64,000 nucleotides of DNA, taken from assembly GCA_003439945.1 (NCBI GenBank), contig QVRM01002290.1:53018-117017 (forward strand). The letters are read 5' to 3'. Origin of the DNA: Dermanyssus gallinae (Eukaryota > Arthropoda > Arachnida > Mesostigmata > Dermanyssidae). Below the pieces are notes generated by a model that was not told where the DNA came from, did not search any database, and saw only the letters and a list, made by a program, of their open reading frames with translations. The position numbers and the translations under genes are program-made. Shown piece after piece: positions 12,346 to 24,124 of the stretch (positions are counted from its first letter, which is position 1; each line of letters begins with the position of its first letter).

Positions 12346-13558
12346 ACGGATCAATACGGACGTCGGCTCTGCATGCAGCTCGGTAGGTCCGGTATGTCGC
12401 TCTGCGCAAATCCCAGTTTGATTGGCCTACAGTGTGTCCTTCATGCGTTTTGGAACAAACTCTGGGACTCAAGTCTTGGCTAGTTTGAGTGCTGTCCACG
12501 TGCTGCACGTTAATACCGAGGCAAACATGGCATAAAATCGTCAATTTCCGCATTTCCAATACAATGTGGTGGTGAACACCACATTGTACAGGAAATTGAC
12601 CCTTGCAGTGGTCGAACGCTAATGCCCGTCTCAAATGTCTATGAGGTAAACTATAGATGCCGTTATCGTCGACGTCTGAGCTCTGATGCCATCTTGCCTG
12701 TCTAGGAGTGTTTTTGTACTGGGACAGTGGTGCCAAACGGCCAACCAGAACGCTCTCAAGCTATTTATATGCGCAGTTCTTCTTGGCAATGTCCCGCCAG
12801 GAATTACCCGCACAGGCGGTGCTCCCTTGACTTTTAGCGAATCAGCGACATGACGCCCCATTTACATTCGGCGGGCCGTTTTTCTGTATAAAGTCATCTA
12901 TTCATGAAGGCTATTCCTTGCGGCGTCACAGGCAGGTGTTAGTTTAGTAGTGCTACGGACATATATATGTGTGAAAGAGAGATAGAGAGACAATAGGTGC
13001 CCAATTGGACATACAATCAGTGCTGACATCTGCTATCCTAGCGCAATTGGGGGTAATTGGAAGGCTGGCAGTGGTCCAGACAGACGCCTCCCGATGTGTT
13101 TTACGGCTGCCCGATAAGTGTGGCCGTGCATTGCGCCTGCCGTCCCGAGCCGAACGAATTTGGGGCGAACCGTACCCCACTCCGAGACAAAGCTGCTGGC
13201 CAAATCAGTGTCTAATTTGTGTGGAACGTCAAGCAATGATTTCGCTAATCATTCTCGGACTATGCCTACGCCTACCTGGCCGGCGTAAGTATTAGTCCCC
13301 AGCGGCGCCGGCGGCAGATTCTTGCAGAGAACCGTCGAGGCCTACATATAGGACTGGCAATCATGTTCCGCAATTGCTATAAGATGCATACGAACGGAAA
13401 GACGCTACGCATAGCTGCTATATAAAATATTCCTTACTATTCATAAATGTATCTTAATACCCATGATTATCTAATAATATATTTTAATACCCATGTATTA
13501 TCTATTAATATCTCGTAATACTCATTAATGCTCATTATTATCTATCAATATCCCTTAA

Positions 13559-13598
<40 letters not shown>

Positions 13599-14822
13599 TT
13601 TAATACTCATGAATTATCTATTAAAGTCTTTTAATACCCTTTATCACGTATTTGACTATAAAATGTCCTTGTTACTCAATATTACCCATTATTTGAGCAT
13701 AAATATTCTTTGTTGTTTTTTTTATATTTCTTTATGCCCATTCATTATTAAGTATTAGCAAGAGCACAAATGGCGGCAAGGCAGTAATGCGCCTGGACCT
13801 ATTGGACACTATGCGCCCAGACCAACTGTCTGGGCGCATAGTGTCCAATAAACAAGATGATGAGATCTTCGTCAATCAAAAGATGCTACTTCGACGCCCA
13901 ACTTCGTATTTAGTATTTTGCGGAAGTCAGACACTGGAGCATTCGTGTTGTTGTTATTGTGGTTTGTCTTACCTTAGAGAGTGACTTCCCGACCGGTGTC
14001 CTTGCCTGCTCAAATACGCGTTCCGTCCTACTACTGGCTAACAACATAAAGTGATCTATCTATCTGTATGTTGTGTATTGGATCTCGCTCGGCGGCGCTC
14101 GGTGTTCCTTTATTCGTTTTCTGTCAAGTTTACCATACCATACTACTACGGCATGTCACGCCATGTACGCGACAGGTGTGCTGCATAAAGCACAAGTGCT
14201 ACGTATGCACAAAAACAACAAACAAAAAACAACAACATGCGCGGCGCGCAGACTACAAACCCCGCTCGGCCACCGGCCACTTAGCTCGGCTGGTGTAGGC
14301 GCTTTTAGAAGTTCTTTACGCCACAGCCGCAGCCACAGCGTAAATCTATTACCACTGTTCGGTACTGGTAGCCGCTGTTCTGAGCGTATACAAAAACGCG
14401 TTCGAGGCGGCGACTTTTTTGCCGTCTGATGCCGGCTGATGGACGACAGGCTTCGCTCAGTCGGCGTCGCCATAGACGTGGCCGGTACGGCCGGCTATTA
14501 CTACACGAAGCATCGTATGTAGTTAGTCTGCGACACTCCTTCGAGTACAACTTTGTGTCCACGTGCCGTACACGGCTGTTAGGAGGGGCTCGTACAGTTT
14601 ACCTGTATGATGATCACGACGTAGCACACGCTGCAGACGCCGTTTATGAACGCCGCGTATAAACTAGAGACCTACTAATATTTGTAGTGCGTGTTGGCAG
14701 ACAAATGAGCTCCTCTGAGCTAAATCTTACATACGTATATATGTTTGCATATTATGATGTTTTGGTCATATATTTACGTTATATATATATATATATATAT
14801 ATATAAACTTAAGTGACCTTGA
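12346..14822. other. Mostly unassigned, with small inverted repeats and microsatellites
   Basis: Contains an 11-bp inverted repeat (ACAATGTGGTG) near 12567-12593, (TTA)n at about 13561-13598, AT-rich DNA at 13.4-13.75 kb and (TA)n at 14780-14804. The 12.35-12.9 kb part may be the RT relic's upstream end. Frames around 14.07-14.66 kb have no recognisable domain. Confidence 0.45.
13800..13850. repeat. Perfect 23-bp inverted repeat with 5-nt loop
   Basis: The arms 13800-13822 and 13828-13850 are exact reverse complements (TATTGGACACTATGCGCCCA and on), separated by CAACT. The stem is long and mismatch-free but shorter than a usual miRNA precursor. It could be a snap-back duplication scar, a transposon-end relic or a hairpin RNA. 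No flanking target duplication is evident. Confidence 0.95.
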
Positions 14823-15255
14823 TTTGACAAAAGCACGTGGCCCAGTTTTCCTGCAGATTCTAGGCAGGAGGAAGCTCATGAAGTTCACATCGAACAACGA
14901 TGTAAATCAGGAAATGGTTTTGATGAGTTAGTTGATTTTACTCGGGCGCAACGGGAACAATCAGAGATTGATCAAGAGCGCTTGAGTGGGTTGCAGAAAC
15001 AACTGCTTCTCGCTGTAAACAAGATGTGTGTCGAACCATTACAAATTCCGGAAGACTGCCGTAAATGGTCAACGGATACATCGATCCGAATCTAGAGCCA
15101 ACAGAAGTGAAAAGAGCAACAGCGGCAGCGACAATAAAGACAGCGGTAGAAACACAGTGAAAAACGAGAACTCTAACCGTAATACAAACCCCAATAAAAA
15201 CGACGAATCAGCAACAACAACAACAACAACAGCAAAAACAGCGACGGTCGACTAA
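14823..15255 (+). CDS. Coding-like stretch in two overlapping frames, unassigned
   Basis: From 14823 a frame stays open for 90 codons to a stop at 15093, with a polar, coiled-coil-like composition. Examples are QEEAHEVHIEQRCKSGNGFD and VDFTRAQREQSEIDQERLSG. Two possible acceptors, TTTTCCTGCAG and GATTCTAG, lie at 14846-14863. From about 15028 another frame takes over, with ESRANRSEKSNSGSDNKDSG and an Asn/Thr-rich tail to 15255. Two protein-like frames in succession suggest one gene broken by a shift, or an exon edge near 15.03-15.09 kb. No start codon is obvious and I do not recognise the family. A retroelement gag-like protein is an alternative. Confidence 0.35.
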
Positions 15256-15992
15256 CGAGTTGAGCCTCTTTCGTAACGAGTTGTTACACGATCTTTCTTC
15301 AGTGTCTTGTCATACGTCTGTATTGATTCATTGTAGGCTGTCCTCGGGGTTGCATTGGCATGCCCGCATGCCAAGAGTTGATTTCTGTTGAAATCCTTCA
15401 AACGTAAAACACCCCGTAAGACCACTATGCTATAAAATTGCAAACGTGAGTGACTTAGTATTGCCCACTTGGGTATACAGGTATGCATAGGCTGCCGGAA
15501 CGCTGGAGCCCTCCCCCCCTCTCTCTTTCTCTCTCCCATTCCTCTCTCTCTCTCTCTCTCTCTTTTTCTCGGCTTTCTTGTGATAGCCAATTATAGCCTA
15601 GTATTCGGGGCTGACACATTTTAACGCACAGTCATCCGAACGGCGCAGTGTGTGCGTAAGATCATTACAAACGTAGTTAAAGGTTTAAGAAAAGCCTAAA
15701 TCGGCCACACTCCGGTAGATGACAACCTTGACTAGCGCACTACTTCCGTATACCACGCCGCCACTAAGATTATATACACAGGGACACCAAGGCAAAATAC
15801 ATTCTTGTACATAATCAAAAGCATATATTTTATGTGGCAGTGATCGTTTGCGGTTTGAGTCAGGCATGATGCATTACGGACATTTTACAGTGGTATTCGT
15901 ATACCTTGATATTGTGAAATTAACAAACTAATGAATAATTCTCAACCAATTTAAAGAAACCCCTCTTTCTGTACATGCATTTGTATCTCTCA
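15256..15992. other. No gene seen; (CT)n tract
   Basis: A (CT)n tract lies at about 15540-15563. No assignable coding sequence. Confidence 0.5.
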
Positions 15993-15995
15993 CTA

Positions 15996-16028
<33 letters not shown>

Positions 16029-16030
16029 GG

Positions 16031-16569
16031 GGAACCCACGGGCTCTCCTGCAGCAGAAGCGAAGGACATCAAAGTCGTCACAGCGAGGTTAACGAGATTA
16101 CGGCTCAGGCCTTGAGGTCAGCTTTATTGCCGTGCATTCGAGAGCCGACCGGCCTTCTGAGAAGCGACGGAAAGAGACCAGACGGTCTCACCCTTATCCC
16201 CTTTGAAAGGGGAAAAGCGCCTATTTGGGATGCGGCGATCACCGACACGCTTGCCCCCTCGAACCTGGAGGCCAGCGCATCTGCCGTTGGCTCCGCGGCA
16301 TGCAAGGCTGAACGTCTTAAGCGCAACAAATATGCCCAGCTCGCCAACAAGTTTATTTTCGTACCGCTAGTGTTTGAGACACTCGGGGGGCTGGTCCTGA
16401 GGCATAGTCGCTCCTACAGAAGATTGGCAAACGAATCGAACAGGCGACAGGGGACAAAAGAGCTTTTGACTTTCTACTTCAGCGACTAGCTCTGGCGGTT
16501 CAGCGCGGCAATGCGGCAGCAATTACGGGCACAATGAGGGGCTGCCTCGAGGACAAGCTCGACTGGTAG
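16031..16569 (+). pseudogene. Retroelement C-terminal fragment with CCHC/restriction-like-endonuclease-type motifs, copy 1
   Basis: The frame opens directly at the edge of a (TA)n array (15993-16028) with GTHGLSC, the H and C of a CCHC-type knuckle. It continues with RHSEVN, an EP pair, KRPDG, 15 residues, then WDAAITDT, and later AERLKRNKYAQL. This order, H-C, R-H, EP, (K/R)PD-X~15-D, K-x-K-Y, matches the C-terminal zinc knuckle plus restriction-like endonuclease of R2/R4-type non-LTR elements. That domain nicks the target site. A frameshift near 16462 is followed by a conserved-looking tail, LLQRLALAVQRGNAAAITGT, and a stop at 16567. The RT domain is absent. The domain order is seen; the endonuclease role is inferred. 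Confidence 0.62.
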
Positions 16570-16675
16570 AACTCCTCACAAACTCAAGTGTAGTTAGTTA
16601 TTGACATTTTCCTGTAACCATAACATTAAATAATAAATGAAATCAGTAATCCCTCGGCATAAAAAACAAAACAAA

Positions 16676-16739
<64 letters not shown>

Positions 16740-17949
16740 GGACGAAATTGGTGTATTTAGGTTGCTGGGCTATGCAGCTCTGAAACACGCTGACTTCCTA
16801 CACGAGACGTCCAGCCTATACAGCTTTCAAAGATGCCATAATTGCGCTACTTTAAGTAAGGCCAGCTGTGCAGAGGTGAATAAAAAAAGCAATAGGAGCA
16901 TAAACACCATGATAAGGCCATACACATACTCTTCGTTGTACGGATACTCGGCACAAAGCCAACAAATAAACAAACAAACAAGCACAGACTGTTTACAAAC
17001 GAAACGAGGATAGACGCCGGTCTACAATCGTAGTTGCACAGTGAGAGTTTTTCATAGGCAAGAGTGCCAGGCAGCGACGGGTCGGGAACGTGTGACGAGT
17101 AAGGCTTTGAGCGTGGTCGAAGGCAGATAAAAGGATCTCGTGCGAAGAAGCTAGTGTTTGCTGTCCTGCTTAATGTTTGGGCCCGTCTCTGTGCATTGCG
17201 AGGCAGGCAGAACGATTGTTAGCTGGAACAGAAGCGCAACAATTTCATTTGCAGTAGCCGTTGTGGAAAATCCTAGTAGCGCCTAGGACTGGCAGCCCCC
17301 ATCTAATGTTCTCATGACTGTGGTAACCGACGCTCAATATATGAAGCGTCGACACGTTTTAAGAGCCGGATTAGGGCAAACTTAACTCTTTGTTTCTCTG
17401 TTTTCAGTCATTTGAAATGCTGACAAAAACGACGAATTAAAACAAATTAGAAAAAACGAAAGCTACTAGCAGCAGAAAAAGTGCCACAAATGCGTATAAT
17501 CCAACAAGCACACATTCGAATTTTTCTCGAACAAACATAACAACCAACCAAATACGGGACTTTTCGTTGTGGAGCGAAGGCTCGCACGATAAAAAGCTGT
17601 GAAAGTCGCCACAAGTCTTCGTTGGAGATGCGCCGCTAAGGTAATGGCTCACAAAAACGGAACGGGTCGAGTACGGTCGCATCGGATAGCCGGGTAACAA
17701 AAGTTACAAATAGCGCACGCTTCTGTGTAACGGATCTAGTGCGAACGACGCCGTCGGCTTGCAACGTATGTTGCCTGCCCGTTTGGAGGCGATGAACCAC
17801 TGAAATATATAATAGTAGAAGCAATTGAACGTGAGCAAAGGCACGAACCGTTGAGATCACGCAATCGCACTGACGAACGAATTGTTCTAAATCGGCATCA
17901 ATGCAATCAATAGGATAAAACGGTGAATGCCCGACAGATGTGTCGTTAG

Positions 17950-17981
<32 letters not shown>

Positions 17982-19040
17982 CCATTTTAAACATCAGTGA
18001 AGACGACAACAACAAATTATTATCACCGCCCAAACAGCGCATGCGTGCCGGACGAGTTCGAGAACGAAAAACGCTCCATGCTGAGTGCTTTAACGTTGAC
18101 GAGCGAATTATTGACGCGCGATGGTAAAGCCGCCGGACAGAGTTCCGGTCGCACTTTGAGATCGATCTGCGATCATTTCTATCGGTGCTCGAAGGTGCGC
18201 TTAAAAGGTGCGTTCGAAGGTGCATTACGAAAAATAACACTCGCTCGATACGAATCGTCGACTGGCGCACTGACAGGTGCTTCTCAATGTGGCGGAAAAA
18301 ATAAAGTTTTCCATTCGAACATCTCCTCTAATAGGTACGGGAGCGCAATTCTGGACGGCCCAGGTGTATACACGTGACCATCGATTCAAAGGTAAATGCA
18401 CACAGCTCTAACGGAGACTGTATGCAGACTGAGATATCACTCAACCAGTGACATACACAGTGTAGATAGTCGAATAAAGATCATGGCTAGCTATCTATAT
18501 GCTCTATCTATGTATAATAGATTTTTGTAGCGGGATTGTGTCCCGCCATTTTTCTTGCGTGGAGGCAGTTCCACAATAGCGACATCTTTTGTTTCTGTGC
18601 CAGATAAGACACGGTCGAAAGTTTGTCGTGTTAAGCACTCACTGCCGATACTGATAACGCGTATGCACTTTCGAGTGTAGATGACCAGTCTACATTTAGA
18701 TACGTGACAAGCTTAGGTCAATATATCACCACGTACCGTGCGTTTGAATATGCATTAACTAAAAGTTACGGTGAGGTTAGTTCCGTCTATACGAGTATCA
18801 CCATCTATTTCTTCTGCTCTTTCCTCTATTCTTTATTTTTTTTATATGTATACATATACAGTCACGCACCGTTCGTAGATTTGCTTATGGGAAGTAGTCT
18901 GCAGCTCCATAAATCGGTCCAGGTGCGATAAGGGTTATTGGAACTTTCCTTTCTGTTAGAATTGTTACTAAACGGTAAGCGACACACACGTACTCAATAT
19001 ATGTTCACCTATATTGATAAGAAGAAATACAATTTTAAAC

Positions 19041-19115
<75 letters not shown>

Positions 19116-19130
19116 TTATATATATATAAA
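16570..19130. other. No genes recognised; several (TA)n tracts
   Basis: (TA)n at 16682-16736, 17952-17980 and 19043-19110. The segment 16570-16680 may be the 3' UTR of the retroelement fragment. Frames in 17.4-18.4 kb lack recognisable motifs. Near 18.18-18.23 kb the unit AAGGTGCG(C/T)T recurs imperfectly. Confidence 0.5.
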
Positions 19131-19132
19131 TA

Positions 19133-20420
19133 CAGGTAGTTCAATAAGTTCTTAGAATGAAAACCAAGAATTTTCCAAATCATGTTTTTAAATTTATCTT
19201 ATTCGGTATACTCCCCGAGATGCTCAATACACTTTTCCCACCAAGATTTCAGAGCTTTTATACCTCTTAAGTAGAATTCCGCGTCTTTAGACTGAAAATA
19301 GGCATTGACAGCAGCCTTAACCTCTTCATTGCTGGAAAAACGCTTTCCACCGAGACTATTCTTCAAATGTCCGAAGAGGAAATAATCAGAGGGGGCCAGG
19401 TCTGGAGAATAGGAAGGTTGTTCAATAAGTTCGAACCTCAGTTGGGCCAGTTTTGCCGATGCTTGCCGGGACTTGTGTGCAGGAGCATTGTCCTGGTGAA
19501 ACAGGACAACCTTCTTCTGCAACGCGGGCCGTTTCACGATGAGTTCTTGCTAAAGGCAGTCTAACAGTCTTGCCTAATATTCTCCTGTGATCGTTTTACC
19601 GCTCTCAAGGTAGTCGACCAGCATTATTCTACGTTGGACTTAAAAAACTGTAGCCATCACCTTTCCGGTCAATGCCGTTGTCTGCACCCTCTTCGGAGGT
19701 CCTTCATCAGGTGCACACCATTGGCAAGATGCTTCTTGGGTCTCGGGAGTGTAGTGATGGACCCAGCTTTCATCGACGGTCATGAATCTGCGCCAAAAAT
19801 CCGACGGATTGTTCGACATCTTGGCCAAATTTCGCTGTGAAGCGAAAAACAGGCGCGTTTTTGGCCTTGGTTGAGCAAATGCGGCAGCCATTTTTCTCTG
19901 AGCTCTTTCATCTTCAAGTTTTCATGCAGGATGAAATGCACACTACCCAAACTGATCCCCAAGGCCTCCGCTATCTCCCTAATGTTCACTCGCTTATCTG
20001 CGGCAACGATTTTCCGCACCTTTTCCGCGTTTTCCTAATCAGTTGCCGTTTTTGGGCGTTTTGAACGTAGTTCATCCCGGTGCTCCTGCGACCTCTTTTT
20101 AACTCATTAATCCAGTTGGAAACAGTGGCAAACCATGGCGCAGAGTCACCGTACACCTGGTCTAACTCAGTTTTCACTTGGGTCGCATTCCAACCTTTGA
20201 AATAAAATGCTTGATAACCACTCGAAACTCTTTTTTTCTCCATTTTTTAAAATCACGCCGATACGTTGCACGGGAAAAGCGATCAAACGAAATCGCAACG
20301 GCCAATCACCATAATATTTTGAATGCTGGCAGTCGAAAAGTTGCAGTTCCTAATAGCGGTGGAAGCGCGCCAAAATTCGAATTCTAAAAAGCTCATTCTA
20401 AGAACTTATTGAACTACCTG
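19133..20420 (-). mobile_element. Mariner-family DNA transposon with perfect 28-bp TIRs
   Basis: A 1,288-bp element is flanked by TA on both sides. The outer 28 bases of each end (starting CAGGTAGTTCAATAAGTTCT) are exact inverted copies at 19133-19160 and 20393-20420. Length, TA duplication and transposase motifs place it in the mariner group of Tc1/mariner elements. It sits beside a (TA)n array on the left and a shorter one on the right. The intact ends could still be bound by a transposase supplied elsewhere, so it may be non-autonomous rather than fully dead. Confidence 0.95.
19199..20243 (-). pseudogene. Mariner transposase, broken by several frameshifts
   Basis: The minus-strand start is MEKKRVSSGYQAFYFKGWNA near 20243, the N-terminal helix-turn-helix region. 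A second piece holds REIAEALGISLGSVHFIL, the second helix-turn-helix. The catalytic segments follow: VDESWVHHY (first Asp), HQDNAPAHKS (second Asp) and YSPDLAPSDYFLF (third Asp). There are 34 residues between the last two, giving the mariner D,D34D signature. The four pieces lie in different frames (breaks near 20.0-20.1, 19.85 and 19.55-19.6 kb), so no active enzyme is made. The C-terminus (WWEKCIEHLGEYTE) is present, so the gene decayed by small indels, not large deletion. Confidence 0.93.
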
Positions 20421-20604
20421 TATATATATATATATATAGTTGTTTACACATATATTCAAACGATGAAATGTCTATGATGAAATCGAATATAATAATTTAC
20501 TTTTTGTAAAATCTTGATTTAAATTCGACGTAGTTTCCACCAATGTCTATAGATGTTTAAGGCGGTAGATTCGCACATCAAAGCAGACCTCGAAAACGTG
20601 TTTT

Positions 20605-20698
20605 CGATGATTACTCGCCCCATTCGGATGCGTTTGAGTGCTAGAATTAAAAACAAATCTACCACTCAAACACATCCAGATGGGGTAAGTAATTATCG
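20605..20698. repeat. Imperfect 36-bp inverted repeat with 22-nt loop
   Basis: Arms 20605-20640 and 20663-20698 pair over 36 positions with six mismatches. All six are transitions, and three of the affected dinucleotides are CpG in the left arm. The left arm also touches a small perfect palindrome CGAAAACGTGTTTTCG at 20591-20606. It lies just beyond the 3' side of a mariner transposase relic, so it may be part of that element. Confidence 0.85.
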
Positions 20699-20768
20699 TG
20701 TTCTGATTCGCGTCAATCGAATCGCTCTCCTCCATAATTTGTTTTGGTGTTATTTTCGGAAAAAAAAT

Positions 20769-20960
20769 TATTCGCACGGTGCCAAGTCGGCTGAATAAGC
20801 TGGGTACTTCACCAGCTGGAAAGCGCAGTTACTTTGTCACCTTTTTGCACTTCGACGTTCGCCACAGTTTCATTCGTCGAAACGAAGAGGGCGACTATTA
20901 CCTTGCCAACCGATTTCTGGCGCTTCACGTTTGCAGGTGGGTGAAGACGCCACATTGAGA
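20769..20960 (-). pseudogene. Second mariner transposase relic
   Basis: The minus strand near 20769-20805 reads YPAYSADLAPCE, a stop, then FFFRK. This is recognisably the third catalytic-Asp block of a mariner transposase (PYSPDLAPCDFFLF type) with the last Asp changed to Glu. Further upstream a frame reads PPANVKRQKSVGKVIVALFV, matching the block before the second Asp. The HxDNAPAH block between them is missing, so there is an internal deletion. No TIRs were found. The sequence differs from the neighbouring element at 19133-20420. Confidence 0.55.
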
Positions 20961-21900
20961 ACATTAATAGTCATACAAACCTGTTTAAGTCTCACCACCT
21001 GTGGCAACAGCAAAGAAGAACGGCTCTCGACGAAATTTCTCAGAAATCCTCAAGCCACAAAAACCCGCGCATTGTTCTTACCTGTGCAAGGATCACAAGT
21101 TGCCCATAAATCCGATTTTCAGTGAGTCGTATAAAATCTTATAGATAGATTGTCTGCCAAGTCTATCCTCTCCTCTAGCGATAAATATGTTATGTTTGAG
21201 CTTTTGTCTATCGCAGCCCGGACACGAGCCACGTTTTCGTCGTTCGTTGCCGTTTTTCGGGGGTGTGATTCATCGAGCAACTTCAAATGTCAATTTTAAA
21301 ACATTCTTTACTATTCGTGCATAGTCCCCCGGACATTGGCACTTACGCCTCGCCGAAAGTCGCATAGAAGGCATTTTCTGCCCGCACCGCTGTCTGGTGA
21401 AGGAGAATCGACTCGAGGGTTTTGCCCAAGCATCAATAAAAGAGGACGTTATCCGTCTGTCGATTCGATTCGCAACTAACTCACTCTTCACTGTGAATGT
21501 GAGAACTCCAAAGATTTTCTCATTAGATTCCTACGTTTATGTCGTACATTTCGCCAACAAGCGCTCTTGGTTACTTGTTCGCTAACTCAACAAGGCAGAT
21601 AATCGACCCAAGAGGAGCATCTTTTCAGAGGTGTCGGCCCTAGATACGCCCAAAGTAGAATTCACAACGCATAACCTATGGCAGTCATCACATACCGTGC
21701 TGTAGTGTGTGCATCGATCGTCTTTGTCGAGGCGAGTTCGGCGTACACCGCACTCATATGAAATGCAGCATTCCACGCTCTCGCTTTCTCTTCCTCTGTG
21801 TCTCTCTCTCTCTTTGTCTCTTTCTCCCGCACCCTCTTTTCCCTCTCCCCTCTCTTTCTGTCTCTCTCTCTCTCTCTCGTGTGCACACGCTTTCTTTTAG
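20961..21900. other. Unassigned; pyrimidine-rich tract at the end
   Basis: 21.13-21.5 kb may hold further decayed mariner sequence, but I see no motif. A long CT-rich tract at about 21776-21900 ends in CTTTCTTTTAG, a good splice-acceptor context for the stretch that follows. Confidence 0.4.
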
Positions 21901-22047
21901 CGTACCAGTGGCCGCAAATTAGATCATGACCGGTTGCCGGATTCGATGAGTACTACAACTACTGCTACTACTACTTATACTCCCCTGGCGACGGAGACAA
22001 CAGCAGCGGCAGCAGCAGCAACAACAACAACGCCGACGACGACGACG

Positions 22048-22078
<31 letters not shown>

Positions 22079-22140
22079 AAAAAAACAACAACAACAACAA
22101 CGAGGACAGCTGGCCGCCAATCGAGCCGACAACCACATAC
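21901..22140 (+). CDS. Candidate exon with Thr/Ala/Asn homopolymer runs
   Basis: After a strong polypyrimidine tract and TTTTAG acceptor, 80 codons stay open to a GTATGT donor at 22141. The translation starts RTSGRKLDHDRLPDSMST, passes through Thr, Ala and Asn runs built from ACN/AAC triplets, and ends EDSWPPIEPTTTY. Homopolymer-rich exons are common in arthropod nuclear proteins, but the same triplet DNA occurs non-coding throughout this window. The non-repetitive ends and the two splice signals are the only specific support. Function unknown. Confidence 0.27.
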
Positions 22141-23750
22141 GTATGTAGATTGATATATCGATGGCTTCTAGATATAAATAGATAAAGAGATAGAGACAGA
22201 GAGAGAGAGAGAGAGAGAGATAAATGCGGCGCTGTATGAGTGGCCGGTCTCCGCTGAAATTGGATTGCAGAATCACCTGCCTGTATGCTGGCTCTTGGTG
22301 AAAATGGCAGCGCATCTGCCGCCATCGCTGCCGCCGCCGCCACCCGGCGCGTAACTTTGCCCTGCTTTCCCTCGACGGGTCCTCGGCCTTCAGCACTCCT
22401 CTCCTGTGGCGAGCTGGCGACTTCACAGCGAGCGAGTTGCGATAATCCTGTAATCGCCATCGTTGTCACCAGTTGTCCATCTTCCGGACGATCGCATGTC
22501 TGAGTCAATTCACTTCAGCACCATCATTACAACAACAGCAACGAAAAGAGCAGCAGCAGCAACAACAACAACAGCAACAACAACAATCACAGTAACGAGC
22601 AAAAGAAGAGCAGCCGCAACACTAACTGCATCAACAACAACAACAACCAAAATTACCACGACGATTAAGATCAATCGCGTAATCGGGCAACACAGTAGGA
22701 ATTTCCTATGTATACGTGTGATTGTATGCTTGATCTTGGTAGTCGTTGTTGTTGTTTTTGCTGTTGTTGTTGTTGCAGGTGTTATCGCTGTGTCGTTGCT
22801 GTTGGTATCGCAGTATCGTTCTTGTCGTTGCTGCTGCTGCTGCTATTGTTGTCGTTATTATTGCACATACGTTCTGTGTAGTTTCTGATTGTGTATCCAG
22901 AAGCATCATCACCATAACAGCTGAGTTTTCATGCCTAATCCGATGTGCCTATCTGTCTACGTATACATATGTTATCTAACGACCGCATGGTTCGTGTTGC
23001 CGATGTACTGCCGTTGCTACGGGTGTTGCGTATTTAATTGTTGTTGTTGTTCTGGTTTTTTGTACAACTTGCGGTTGTAAGGGCAACGGTCAGTGATAAC
23101 ATTGATCATGTCCATATTAATAATAAACATTTTATTATTATTATTATTATTATTGTTGTTGTTGTTGTGAGGCTGACAAAAACGACGAACGTCGTAACGG
23201 GATGCTACCGCTACGCTAACGCGAAAGATGACGTAAGCTCAGTGACGAGAGTGACTACAACGCAGGTAGGTAAGCAAGCCAAGGGGGAGATGCAGATATG
23301 TGAGAACTCACAGACGTACGCCGTATGTGTGCTGTTTTGCGCAATCGTAAAAAGAGAGAGAGGAGATGGTGATGGACTTATCCGTCGGCCAGTCTATCTT
23401 CTATCTAGTATTCCGGTCCACCGTTATTTAGCTAACCACCAGAAACACCGCGGTACTGCTGGTACCAGTGGTACCCCCCCCCCCCAAAAAAAAGATGATG
23501 CCAGTCGCCTCTCGAATGACCTTTCGGTCGGGAAAGCTACATCGGTTGGTTGGCGATTGTTTCGTCGAGAGATTAAGCCAATTGGAGACAAATTTGCCTG
23601 GGTCGGCTGCCAAGCGTCTTCACTGTTTAACCGGTCCCCCTCACCGCACCCACTCCCCCCTCCCGCCCTACTCTGATTTGTCGATCTACAGCGTAGATCA
23701 TCAAGGGTGGCGGTGATTACTTCTATGTTAGGCTCTTCTTTGACGCTCTT
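22141..23750. other. Low-complexity ACA/GTT triplet region and unassigned sequence
   Basis: (GA)n at 22195-22221, ACA-rich at 22530-22680, GTT/GCT-rich at 22740-22870, (ATT)n/(GTT)n at 23130-23168, and a C10A8 run near 23476-23493. Long Thr-rich or Val-rich frames here are repeat translations. Confidence 0.6.
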
Positions 23751-23754
23751 CTCT

Positions 23755-23920
23755 GGCGGACTTTTAGCCATAACATTTAACGTTCACGGAATAGCCTTCG
23801 TATTGCTTCGTAGGACGGACCCCATAAACGCAAATGTGCGATGGTGGGAATCGAATCCGTGCACCTATAAGTCTCTTCCGGTCGTAAGGCGCATAAGGAC
23901 GAATGCATCACGCCGCCAAC
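23755..23920 (-). repeat. tRNA-derived SINE, copy A
   Basis: The minus strand begins with an A-box-like TGGCGGCGTGATGC. It has a B box GGATTCGATTCC about 50 bases on, then a body with TTTATGGGG, GAAGCAATACGAAGG and ACGTTAAA. The same body follows the tRNA-like head in copies B and C, so this is one SINE family, transcribed by RNA polymerase III and mobilised by a LINE. No tail or target duplication was identified. Confidence 0.75.
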
Positions 23921-24124
23921 AAACTCGATTTTTTTTAATGCTGGTGACAATGAGCACAGCTGATAGGGGCGCCAAATAATTGCGGTGACGGCTGTACCGC
24001 GATCCGAGTTGAATTCGCGCCGTTCGCTATAGTCAAACGGTGCAGAGTGTTACTGTAGTTGAACTGTTGCTATACCTATCGCCTAGGGGAGCTAGTGGAG
24101 CGCTTCGTACTTTCCGTAACGTTC

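Noticed and set aside
18530..18556. GCGGGA...TCCCGC hairpin followed by T-rich DNA
   Set aside because: It resembles a bacterial terminator, but the context is clearly eukaryotic and no transcript end is implied.
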